A DNA stretch of 5,581 nt from an uncultured Eubacteriales bacterium (GTDB taxonomy: Bacteria; Bacillota; Clostridia; Oscillospirales; CAG-272), in assembly GCA_934446485.1 (NCBI GenBank), contig CAKSEM010000099.1:1-5581 (forward strand). The letters run 5' to 3'. A model generated the notes under the pieces. It worked only from the letters and a program-made list of their open reading frames with translations, did no database searches and was not told the origin of the DNA. Shown here in pieces: positions 1 to 4,869 of this stretch (position 1 is the first letter of the stretch; every line of letters starts with the position of its first letter). The position numbers and the translations under genes were made by a program.

Positions 1-67
1 GATCGAGGACGATGCCGACCTTACGAGGGGAGATGCGGATATGCTTCTGTGTTGATCTCGTTTCCAT
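1..67 (-). CDS. rplV: 50S ribosomal protein L22 (uL22), N-terminal fragment
   Basis: Only the first 22 codons are present; the gene runs off the low-coordinate edge. The reading starts METRSTQKHIRISPRKV and continues GIVLD. HIRISPRKV matches the conserved N-terminal signature of uL22 (usually YIRISPRKVR), the protein that binds 23S rRNA and whose hairpin lines the exit tunnel. The start is ATG at 67-65, preceded by AGGGAG at 81-76 with 8 nt spacing, the same spacing as in the other genes of this operon. A competing ATG at 74-72 is out of frame, lies 1 nt from the SD and opens only a 17-codon frame. It lies 20 nt downstream of rpsS, as expected for the S10 order rpsS-rplV. Family assignment rests on a short stretch plus gene order, but both agree. 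Confidence 0.9.
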   Translation of the reverse strand, partial: METRSTQKHIRISPRKVGIVLD

Positions 68-87
68 TGTTCATTCTCCCTTTCGTA

Positions 88-369
88 TTACTTACCGTTA
101 TTAGACGTCTTGGAGCCTGCATGGCCCTTGAACGTTCTCGTCGGTGCGAACTCGCCGAGCTTATGCCCGACCATATCCTCGGTAACATATACCGGGACGT
201 GCTTGCGACCGTCGTGAACCGCCACCGTGTGTCCGACAAATTCCGGGAATATTGTAGAGGCTCTTGACCAAGTCTTGAGCACCTTCTTTTCGCCCTTCTC
301 ATTCATGGCGCAGATGCGCGCATAGAGCTTCTCTTCTACGAAAGGCGCTTTCTTCAAACTTCTGCTCAT
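88..369 (-). CDS. rpsS: 30S ribosomal protein S19 (uS19)
   Basis: The product has 93 residues, the usual length for uS19, which sits in the head of the 30S subunit with uS13 and contacts the A-site tRNA region. Visible family signatures are the start MSRSLKKAPFV, the central TWSRASTIFPEFVGHTVAVH, and the basic end with KLGEFAPTRTFKGH. The ATG at 369-367 has AAGGAGG at 384-378, 8 nt upstream. The gene begins 17 nt after the rplB stop and ends 20 nt before rplV, so it is almost certainly cotranscribed and expressed with the rest of the S10 operon. No truncation or unusual feature is visible. Confidence 0.97.
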   Translation of the reverse strand: MSRSLKKAPFVEEKLYARICAMNEKGEKKVLKTWSRASTIFPEFVGHTVAVHDGRKHVPVYVTEDMVGHKLGEFAPTRTFKGHAGSKTSNNGK

Positions 370-386
370 TTATTCTGCCTCCTTCC

Positions 387-1217
387 TTATTTGCCGTTTC
401 TGCGCTTGACGATCATCTTATTCGTTCTCGCCTTCTTGTTGCGCGTCTTATAACCGAGTGCCGGCTTGCCCCACGGAGTTACCGGGCCCGGACGGCCGAT
501 CGGTGAGCGTCCCTCACCACCGCCGTGCGGGTGGTCGCACGGGTTCATGACCGAACCGCGAACGGTCGGGCGGATACCCATGTGGCGCTTCTTACCGGCC
601 TTACCGATCTTAACGGTATCGTGCTCAATGTTGCTGATCTGACCGATCGATGCCTTGCACTCGATACGGATGTAGCGAACCTCGCCGGAGGGCAGTCTGA
701 CCTGAGCCATTTCGCCTTCCTTAGCCATAAGCTGTGCCTGAACACCCGCAGAGCGGACGAGCTGCGCGCCCTTGCCGGGGATAAGCTCGATGTTGTTGAT
801 GAACGTACCGACGGGGATGTTGGCAAGCGGCAGGCAGTTGCCCGGCTTTATGTCCGCATCGGGGCCCGAGTAGAGGACGTCGCCGTCGGTCACACCGACC
901 GGAGCGATAACGTAACTCTTGCGGCCTGCCTCGTCGCGAAGGAGCGCGATGTAAGCCGTTCTGTTCGGGTCATATTCGATACCGACGATCGTCTTCGCAC
1001 CGTTCTCGAGGCGCTTGAAGTCGATTATACGGTACTTCTGCTTGTTTCCGCCGCCCTTATGGCGAACGGTGATCCGTCCGTAGCTGTTACGGCCGGCATG
1101 CTTCTTCTTCTTGGCGAGAAGGCTCTTCTCCGGGGTGAACTTCGTGATCTCCTCGAAGGAGGGCACCGACATATGTCTTCTCGCCGGCGTAGTCGGCTTG
1201 TACTTAATAGTTGGCAT
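387..1217 (-). CDS. rplB: 50S ribosomal protein L2 (uL2)
   Basis: The product has 276 residues, normal for bacterial uL2, a primary 23S rRNA-binding protein needed for subunit association and for the peptidyl-transferase region. The N-terminal YKPTTPARR, the OB-fold stretch GRITVRHKGGG (about 47-57) with KYRIIDFKR (61-69), and the C-terminal SH3-like part are all present. NPCDHPHGGGEGR (225-237) includes His229, aligned with the functionally important histidine of E. coli L2. A Cys replaces the more common Val or Asn just before DHPH. TPWGKPALGYKTR (247-259) and a basic tail follow. ATG at 1217-1215 has AAGGAGG at 1232-1226 with 8 nt spacing. It starts 17 nt after rplW and is followed 17 nt later by rpsS. 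Confidence 0.98.
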   Translation of the reverse strand: MPTIKYKPTTPARRHMSVPSFEEITKFTPEKSLLAKKKKHAGRNSYGRITVRHKGGGNKQKYRIIDFKRLENGAKTIVGIEYDPNRTAYIALLRDEAGRKSYVIAPVGVTDGDVLYSGPDADIKPGNCLPLANIPVGTFINNIELIPGKGAQLVRSAGVQAQLMAKEGEMAQVRLPSGEVRYIRIECKASIGQISNIEHDTVKIGKAGKKRHMGIRPTVRGSVMNPCDHPHGGGEGRSPIGRPGPVTPWGKPALGYKTRNKKARTNKMIVKRRNGK

Positions 1218-1234
1218 TTATCTCTCCTCCTTCA

Positions 1235-1528
1235 TCAGTTCATGCCTTCGAAGAACTCGATGGTCTTGGAGTCAGCCTTCAGCGTAACGATGGCCTTCTT
1301 CCACTCAGCGGTCCTTCCGAGAGCGTAGCGCACTCTCTTCGGCTTCGACTTCATGTTGATGGTGTTGACCGATGCCACCTTAACTCCGAAGAGCTCCTCG
1401 ACCGCGTGTGCGATCTCCGGCTTTGTTGCGTCCGTCGCCACCTTGAATGCATACTTCTTCTCAGCCATCATATCCATCGACTTCTCGGTGATAAGCGGCT
1501 TCAAAACTATATCCTGAGCGAACTTCAT
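1235..1528 (-). CDS. rplW: 50S ribosomal protein L23 (uL23)
   Basis: The product has 97 residues, the usual size of uL23, which binds 23S rRNA domain III at the exit-tunnel rim and is the docking site for trigger factor and SRP. Family features are the N-terminal DIVLKPLITEKS, the KYAFKV strand, EIAHAVEELFGVKVASVNT (about 38-56) and the basic loop KSKPKRVRYALGR. Its ATG overlaps the rplD stop in an ATGA at 1528-1525, the arrangement typical of translational coupling. It also has its own SD, GGAGG, inside the last codons of rplD, about 10 nt from the start. An ATG nearer that SD is out of frame. The gene lies in the normal rplD-rplW-rplB order. Confidence 0.97.
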   Translation of the reverse strand: MKFAQDIVLKPLITEKSMDMMAEKKYAFKVATDATKPEIAHAVEELFGVKVASVNTINMKSKPKRVRYALGRTAEWKKAIVTLKADSKTIEFFEGMN

Positions 1529-2151
1529 TCAGCATACACCTCCTCGATCTTCTCCGCCGCAGCCTGAGCCATGATGAGGCTGTTGCAGTTCAGGATGTCG
1601 TATACGTTGATCGTATTGTGGAGCGCCACCTTGACGCCCGGGATGTTCGAGAGGCTGCGGTATACCATGTCGTTCTTCTCAGGGAGAACGACGAGGCTCT
1701 TCTTGCCTGCGCCGACGGCGCCGAGCATTGCCACCATAGCCTTCGTCTTGTACTCACTTGCCGTGATGCTGTCGATCACGATGAGCTCACCGTCCAGAAC
1801 CTTGGAGGAGAGCGCACTCGTCATAGCGACGCGGCGCACCTTCTTGTTGAGCTTGGTTCTGTAGGAACGCGGCTTCGGGCCGAGAGCAACACCGCCGTGT
1901 GTCCACTGCGGGCTTCTGGTCGAACCCTGTCTTGCGCGTCCCGAGCCCTTCTGTCTCCACGGCTTGCGGCCGCCACCGGAGACTTCCGTTCTCGTCAGAG
2001 TGGACTGCGTGCCCTGTCTCTGATTGCCGAGGTAGTTTTTAACCGCTGCGTGGAGGACAGCGCTGTTGACCCCTGCTCCGAAGACACTGTCTGCGAGCTT
2101 CGCGGTGCCGACCTCAGCGCCAGCCATATTTACAACTTTGATTTCCGGCAT
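1525..2151 (-). CDS. rplD: 50S ribosomal protein L4 (uL4)
   Basis: The product has 208 residues, normal for bacterial uL4, which binds 23S rRNA early in assembly; its extended loop reaches the exit-tunnel constriction. The loop is clear at about 52-96, with GGGRKPWRQKGSGRARQGS (59-77) followed by SPQWTHGGVALGPKPR. Lys63 in KPWRQKG corresponds to the region where macrolide-resistance substitutions arise in other bacteria; here it looks wild type. ATG at 2151-2149 follows AAGGAGG with 8 nt spacing. It begins 20 nt after rplC and its stop overlaps the rplW start. In E. coli uL4 represses its own operon through the S10 leader. Whether it does so here is unknown, but this operon does have a long structured leader. 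Confidence 0.97.
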   Translation of the reverse strand: MPEIKVVNMAGAEVGTAKLADSVFGAGVNSAVLHAAVKNYLGNQRQGTQSTLTRTEVSGGGRKPWRQKGSGRARQGSTRSPQWTHGGVALGPKPRSYRTKLNKKVRRVAMTSALSSKVLDGELIVIDSITASEYKTKAMVAMLGAVGAGKKSLVVLPEKNDMVYRSLSNIPGVKVALHNTINVYDILNCNSLIMAQAAAEKIEEVYAE

Positions 2152-2171
2152 TGTTTCTTCCTCCTTCCGAC

Positions 2172-2804
2172 TTATGCTTTAACGCTGTTGCGGATGAACA
2201 CGATGCCTCCGCGCGAGCCCGGGACTGCGCCCTTGACTGCGATGAGGTTCTTCTCGGTGTCAACCTTAACAACTTCAAGATTGAGTATCGTTACCTGTTC
2301 GTTACCGTACTGTCCTGCCATCTTCTTGTTCTTGTAAACTCTCGACGGCGTCGAGTTAGCTCCCATAGAACCGACCTGGCGGTGTATCGGACCGGTACCG
2401 TGCGTCATTCTCAGAATGTGGTGTCCCCATCTCTTGACCGCACCGGTGTATCCGCGGCCCTTCGTGATACCGGTAATGTCGACCTTATCGCCTGCGGCGA
2501 AGGTATCGGCGGCTATCACGTCACCAACGTTCATCGATGCTGTGTCCTCAAGGCGGAACTCCTTGAGATGGCGCTTTGCAGAGACGCCTGCCTTTTTGAA
2601 GTGACCCGCGCGCGGCTTGTTTACGAGCTTCTCGCGGACATCTTCAAACGCAAGCTGTACTGCGTCGTAACCGTCGGTATCGACGGTCTTCTTCTGGGTT
2701 ATCGGACAGGGACCTGCTTCGATCACGGTGACGGGGATCACGACGCCGTTTTCGTCGAAGATCTGCGTCATACCCAGCTTCTTTCCGATGATTCCTTTTT
2801 TCAT
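2172..2804 (-). CDS. rplC: 50S ribosomal protein L3 (uL3)
   Basis: The product has 210 residues from the chosen start, typical of uL3, which binds near the 3' end of 23S rRNA, nucleates 50S assembly and reaches the peptidyl-transferase centre. It opens MKKGIIGKKLGMTQIF and contains RAGHFKKAGV, KGRGYTGAVKRW, THGTGPIHRQVGSMG and GRVYK-like SRVYKNKKMAGQYGNEQVT. Three in-frame ATGs occur at 2810, 2807 and 2804. The third is chosen because uL3 proteins normally begin MxxG and because it lies 9 nt from AGGAGG (2819-2814), close to the 8 nt used elsewhere in the operon; the first lies only 3 nt away. The residue aligned with Gln150 of E. coli L3, the PrmB methylation site, is Ser (151 here). Confidence 0.97.
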   Translation of the reverse strand: MKKGIIGKKLGMTQIFDENGVVIPVTVIEAGPCPITQKKTVDTDGYDAVQLAFEDVREKLVNKPRAGHFKKAGVSAKRHLKEFRLEDTASMNVGDVIAADTFAAGDKVDITGITKGRGYTGAVKRWGHHILRMTHGTGPIHRQVGSMGANSTPSRVYKNKKMAGQYGNEQVTILNLEVVKVDTEKNLIAVKGAVPGSRGGIVFIRNSVKA

Positions 2805-2813
2805 CATCATTTG

Positions 2814-2819
2814 CCTCCT
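2814..2819 (-). promoter_or_regulatory. Ribosome binding site of rplC (decides the start)
   Basis: AGGAGG lies 3, 6 and 9 nt before three consecutive in-frame ATG codons. The spacing seen at rpsJ, rplD, rplB, rpsS and rplV is 8 nt, which favours the third ATG (2804-2802), possibly with some initiation at the second. Confidence 0.8.
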
Positions 2820-2990
2820 GTAAAATAAGGTTATTGGTTGAGCCCGTATTGCTTCCGGCGCCGACCGGATGGGATCAACATGACCTTGCCGTCATCAAGC
2901 CGACCTCTTCGATCCGGAGATAGGATCTGTCAAGGCCTTCGCTCTGTACGGGAAGTCCGGCTTCTGTGCCGCGGCGTTCGCGGCGGGATC

Positions 2991-3007
2991 GCGGGACATC
3001 GTCCCGC
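2991..3007 (-). repeat. Perfect 7-bp hairpin just downstream of rpsJ
   Basis: GCGGGAC and GTCCCGC form a perfect inverted repeat around a 3-nt loop, 7 nt after the rpsJ stop codon. It lacks a following T-run on the minus strand, so it is not a standard intrinsic terminator. It could protect the rpsJ 3' end or mark a processing or pausing point. The stem is read directly; the role is a guess. Confidence 0.6.
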
Positions 3008-3014
3008 TTCGTCC

Positions 3015-3326
3015 TTACAGCTTGAGGTCGATATCGACGCCTGCGGGGAGCTCAACGCTCATGAGGGCTTCGACAACCTTCTGTGAGGGCTTCTTGATCT
3101 CGATCAGTCTCTTGTGAGTTCTCTGCTCGAACTGCTCGCGGCTGTCCTTGTACTTGTGGACCGCGCGGAGGATCGTTATGATCTCCTTCTCGGTCGGAAG
3201 CGGGATCGGCCCTGCGACGTCAGCTCCGTTCCTCTTTGCGATATCGACGATCTTAGCCGATGCCGCATCAACGAGGGAGTGATCGTAGCTCTTCAGTCTG
3301 ACTCTGATCTTTTCTTTTGCTGCCAC
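3015..3326 (-). CDS. rpsJ: 30S ribosomal protein S10 (uS10) / NusE
   Basis: The product has 103 residues, normal for uS10, a 30S head protein that also acts as NusE in transcription antitermination with NusB and links RNA polymerase to the ribosome through NusG. Family signatures are KIRVRLKSYDH near the N-terminus, GADVAGPIPLPTEK (34-47), and HKYKDSREQFEQRTHKRLI, the part carrying the rRNA-contact loop. The start is GTG at 3326-3324, not ATG, supported by AGGAGG at 3340-3335 with exactly 8 nt spacing and by the family start AxxKIRVRLK. It is the first gene of the operon, behind a promoter and a structured leader, and is separated from rplC by an unusually long spacer. Confidence 0.97.
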   Translation of the reverse strand: MAAKEKIRVRLKSYDHSLVDAASAKIVDIAKRNGADVAGPIPLPTEKEIITILRAVHKYKDSREQFEQRTHKRLIEIKKPSQKVVEALMSVELPAGVDIDLKL

Positions 3327-3574
3327 TTTGTTTGCCTCCTATATATAACAATTTGAAGTTGAGGCGACGAACACGCGCCCGGGCGTTTCTTTTTTCGGCT
3401 TAACAGATCCGGAATCCTGACCATGGCGTGGACTCCGGCTCAGTCACCCGAATAGGGAGACGTCCTGCCGCATATTGTCATTCGCCCGATTTGCTCGGAC
3501 ATACTCCGCGAAAATTACCCGCCGGCCCTGACAGTTGGAGCAGCGGCAACCTCTCGCTTCATCGCACATCAAAC
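3327..3574 (-). promoter_or_regulatory. Structured 5' leader of the S10 operon (candidate r-protein leader)
   Basis: About 248 nt lie between the predicted transcription start and the rpsJ GTG. Helices seen by eye, 5' to 3' on the minus strand: TGCCGC (3548-3543) with GCGGCA (3471-3466); TGTCA (3533-3529) with TGACA (3480-3476); inside these, GTCCGA with TCGGGC around GCAAA (3500-3484); GTC-T-CCC with GGG-T-GAC around a 5-nt loop (3461-3443); a 9-bp CCGGAGTCC with GGATTCCGG containing one G-U (3438-3430/3417-3409); and GGGCGCG with a bulged CGTCGCC around TGTT (3380-3363). GGAC (3465-3462) can instead pair with GTCC (3433-3430), excluding the 9-bp helix. GCCTC (3365-3361) can pair with GAGGC of the rpsJ SD (3338-3334). 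No T-run is present, so control would more likely act on translation than by intrinsic termination. E. coli regulates this operon through an L4-binding leader; the ligand here is not known. Confidence 0.55.
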
Positions 3575-3580
3575 AGCAGT

Positions 3581-3609
3581 ATTATACCATATATAAGGAG
3601 CTCTTTCAA
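3581..3609 (-). promoter_or_regulatory. Sigma-A-type promoter of the S10 operon
   Basis: The -35 TTGAAA (3609-3604) and -10 TATAAT (3586-3581) are separated by exactly 17 nt, and TGG directly before the -10 gives an extended TGn element. The expected transcription start is near 3574. The upstream side is AT-rich with A- and T-tracts (about 3611-3650), resembling an UP element. A strong constitutive promoter is what a ribosomal operon needs. Confidence 0.88.
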
Positions 3610-3629
3610 CCTTTGTGCGTTTTTTTGCA

Positions 3630-3650
3630 AAAATTCTCTCGTAGAATTTT
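3630..3650. repeat. AT-rich 8-bp inverted repeat upstream of the S10 promoter
   Basis: AAAATTCT (3630-3637) and AGAATTTT (3643-3650) are perfect inverted copies around a 5-nt loop. The element lies about 20 bp upstream of the S10 -35 box. It may be a protein-binding site or part of an UP-like region. It has a T-run on neither side suited to a terminator for a visible gene. Confidence 0.45.
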
Positions 3651-3738
3651 CTTTGACTTTTTGCAGTGCATTAGTGCACATTGCACATCTCGTCCCCCGT
3701 TCCTCGCCCCATAGCAGCATTTTCCGCGCGCAGCGCTC

Positions 3739-3780
3739 CACAAATTGCAGCGACGGTGTTGAAGTCACGGATAATTTGTG
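3739..3780. repeat. Inverted repeat flanking the plus-strand -35 box
   Basis: CACAAATT (3739-3746) and AATTTGTG (3773-3780) are perfect 8-bp inverted copies separated by 26 nt. They bracket the -35 of the plus-strand promoter, and the right copy abuts the -10. The centres are 34 bp apart, about three helical turns, which would suit two contacts on one DNA face. Chance occurrence is possible in this AT-rich stretch. Confidence 0.35.
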
Positions 3781-3787
3781 CTATTAT
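3759..3787 (+). promoter_or_regulatory. Promoter of the membrane protein gene
   Basis: TTGAAG (3759-3764), a 17-nt spacer and TATTAT (3782-3787), with TGC just before the -10 as an extended element, form a good sigma-A-type promoter. The start would fall near 3794, giving a 5' UTR of about 66 nt before ATG 3860. It diverges from the S10 promoter, the two -35 boxes being about 150 bp apart. Confidence 0.7.
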
Positions 3788-3801
3788 ATTATATATGTAA
3801 T

Positions 3802-3822
3802 GTTCGGCGGATACCGCCGAAC
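3802..3822 (+). promoter_or_regulatory. Perfect 9-bp hairpin / operator-like palindrome in the 5' UTR
   Basis: GTTCGGCGG and CCGCCGAAC flank a 3-nt ATA loop, an uninterrupted 9-bp inverted repeat placed about 8 nt after the predicted start and 37 nt before the ATG. No T-run follows, so it is not an intrinsic terminator. It could be a repressor operator straddling the initially transcribed region, or an RNA stem stabilising or pausing the transcript. Confidence 0.6.
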
Positions 3823-3859
3823 CGACTCCAACTATCAATCGGAAGGCAGACTCTATCAC

Positions 3860-4708
3860 ATGAACAGAATTAACCGAGTAAAGCTGTGCCGCCGTGCATG
3901 GACGGGACTGCTCCTGTCCGCAGCAATCGCAGCCGTCGCCGCGGTGCTCTACGCCACGGCATATCACACATCCTACGACACCGTGTACCGCCACTTCGAG
4001 CGCTCCTCGCATCTCATATACGTGTCCGGCGCACTGTTTGCACTGTCGGTCGCACTGTGCGCTGCAATATCGCTCTCTCTGAGGCGCCGCGCAACCCTCG
4101 AACGCCGCCTGCCGAGCCCCGCCGAGACATTTTCGCTCTGGTTTTCGGCATTCATGTTCATAGGCTTCGGGGTCGTCTCGGCTATCGAGTGGAGCGCCCC
4201 CTCAGGCTCCGGCATCGGGGCGATCTGCCAAACGGCGTTAATCCCGCTCGCATTCCTGTCAGCCGTACCGTTCGCCCTCTCGGCTTCCGACAAGCTCCGC
4301 GGCGGAACCGCACACAGACTCACCTCCGTATTCCCGGTGCTTTGGTGCTGCGCGCTCATGTTCAGCTACTATTTCGATCTTTCGGAAATGCCGCTCAACG
4401 ATCCCGAGCTTATTCTCACAATATGCTCTCTTTCGTCGCTGATCATATTTCTCCTGTCGGAGTGTCGGCGTGCACTCGGCATCATAACCCCGCCGATCGC
4501 ACTATTCTCCTCCGCCGTTGCCGTCTCGATAGCCGGCACAACTTCGCTTGCACGTGTGGTGCTCTTCTGCACCGACAACCTTGCGTACCCCGGCGTAATG
4601 GAGCTCGTCATGTTCTTTGTGCTCTCGCTCACGGCGCTTGCGCGTGCGCTCGCACTCCCCGAGTCTCTTGACGCCGTAGAGGTTCCGGACGAAACCGCGC
4701 AGTACTGA
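3860..4708 (+). CDS. Uncharacterised polytopic membrane protein (about 8 TM)
   Basis: I do not recognise a family. The 282-residue product has about eight hydrophobic segments near residues 13-35, 51-74, 91-113, 118-142, 155-174, 184-201, 208-236 and 247-267. Basic clusters fall at the N-terminus (R4, R6, K8, R11, R12), after TM2 (RRR at 75-77, then R82, R83), after TM4 (K145, R147) and after TM6 (R203, R204), which fits both termini being cytoplasmic. There is no soluble domain or catalytic motif; the tail of about 15 residues is acidic. The frame is open upstream to 3428, but the promoter near 3759-3787 makes ATG 3860 the sensible start. GGAAGG (3841-3846) lies 13 nt before it. An in-frame ATG at 3800 would sit only about 6 nt after the predicted transcription start and span the palindrome, so it is less likely. 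It precedes telA in the same direction by 161 nt. Confidence 0.8.
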   Translation: MNRINRVKLCRRAWTGLLLSAAIAAVAAVLYATAYHTSYDTVYRHFERSSHLIYVSGALFALSVALCAAISLSLRRRATLERRLPSPAETFSLWFSAFMFIGFGVVSAIEWSAPSGSGIGAICQTALIPLAFLSAVPFALSASDKLRGGTAHRLTSVFPVLWCCALMFSYYFDLSEMPLNDPELILTICSLSSLIIFLLSECRRALGIITPPIALFSSAVAVSIAGTTSLARVVLFCTDNLAYPGVMELVMFFVLSLTALARALALPESLDAVEVPDETAQY

Positions 4709-4869
4709 TGCGCCTGAACGTACAGGCAGCCTCTCACGTTCCCGCACCGTCGGGTACGGTCAAGCGCAGGACGACTCCGATTTTTCCAATACATTCTCGT
4801 ACAAAAATAAACCGATCAAATAAAGATTTAAAGAAAGGAAGCCTTCGTCAGTCGAAGGCAACAGAACCT
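4709..4869 (+). other. Gap between the membrane gene and telA
   Basis: This 161-nt stretch has no gene. Just after the stop are a 5-bp stem GCCTG/CAGGC (4712-4727) and ACCGT/ACGGT (4746-4760), neither followed by a T-run. A weaker fold pairing TCGGG (4750-4754) with TCCGA (4776-4780, one G-U) does precede TTTTT (4781-4785) and might be a feeble terminator. The stretch from about 4780 to 4840 is AT-rich, as a promoter would be, but I find no convincing -35/-10 pair, so whether telA is cotranscribed with the membrane gene is undecided. Confidence 0.4.
4841..4859 (+). promoter_or_regulatory. Hairpin between SD-like sequences and the telA start
   Basis: GCCTTCG and CGAAGGC form a perfect 7-bp stem with a 5-nt TCAGT loop, 10 nt before the telA ATG. 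AAAGGA (4834-4839) just upstream is the best-looking SD but lies 30 nt from the ATG; folding the hairpin would shorten this to about 11 nt. GAAGG (4854-4858), inside the 3' arm, has 11 nt linear spacing and would be masked by the stem. Either way the hairpin is placed to affect initiation. Confidence 0.55.

Larger units (their letters stand above)
2805..3014 (-). promoter_or_regulatory. Long GC-rich spacer between rpsJ and rplC with hairpins
   Basis: About 210 nt separate the rpsJ stop from the rplC start, while the other junctions in this operon are 17-20 nt or overlapping. Transcribed on the minus strand, the spacer opens with a perfect 7-bp stem GCGGGAC/GTCCCGC and a 3-nt loop (3007-2991). 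Other short helices are GATCC/GGATC (2927-2911), TCCGG/CCGGA (2869-2854), and longer-range AAGCCG/CGGCTT (2963-2958 with 2902-2897) and CCCGTA/TACGGG (2952-2947 with 2848-2843). The last two cross, so they would be a pseudoknot or alternatives. None is followed by a U-run, so no Rho-independent terminator is seen. No convincing promoter is seen either: TTGACA at 2933-2928 lacks a -10 partner. The role is unknown; possibilities are RNA processing, an internal regulatory leader for rplC, or simple drift. Confidence 0.45.

Noticed and set aside
525..1328. A long plus-strand frame of 267 codons opposite rplB.
   Set aside because: It is a shadow of the highly conserved rplB/rplW coding strand, with an arginine/aspartate-rich composition and no SD. 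The minus-strand genes are certain.
1618..2828. Long plus-strand frames opposite rplD and rplC.
   Set aside because: They are antisense shadows of ribosomal protein genes caused by codon bias, with no ribosome binding site or recognisable domain.
2908..2933. TTGACA on the minus strand as an internal promoter for rplC.
   Set aside because: No acceptable -10 hexamer is found 15-19 nt downstream.
2895..2999. A 34-codon minus-strand ORF (starting MSRDPAANAAAQ) inside the rpsJ-rplC spacer.
   Set aside because: Short ORFs are expected in GC-rich DNA, its ATG overlaps the loop and 3' arm of the 7-bp hairpin, and no good SD precedes it. I recognise no family.
3371..3396. A GC palindrome followed by a T-run on the plus strand, resembling a terminator.
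   Set aside because: CGCCCGGGCG leaves too small a loop for a stable stem, and no plus-strand gene is transcribed into it. The bases are better explained as part of the minus-strand leader.
3428..3859. An N-terminal extension of the membrane gene by 144 codons.
   Set aside because: It would run through the S10 leader and promoter and through the plus-strand promoter at 3759-3787, has low-quality composition, and ATG 3860 has its own SD.
3886..4671. A 261-codon plus-strand frame overlapping the membrane gene.
   Set aside because: It is very rich in Arg, His and Pro and lacks an SD. The overlapping frame encodes a protein with regular membrane segments and positive-inside topology.
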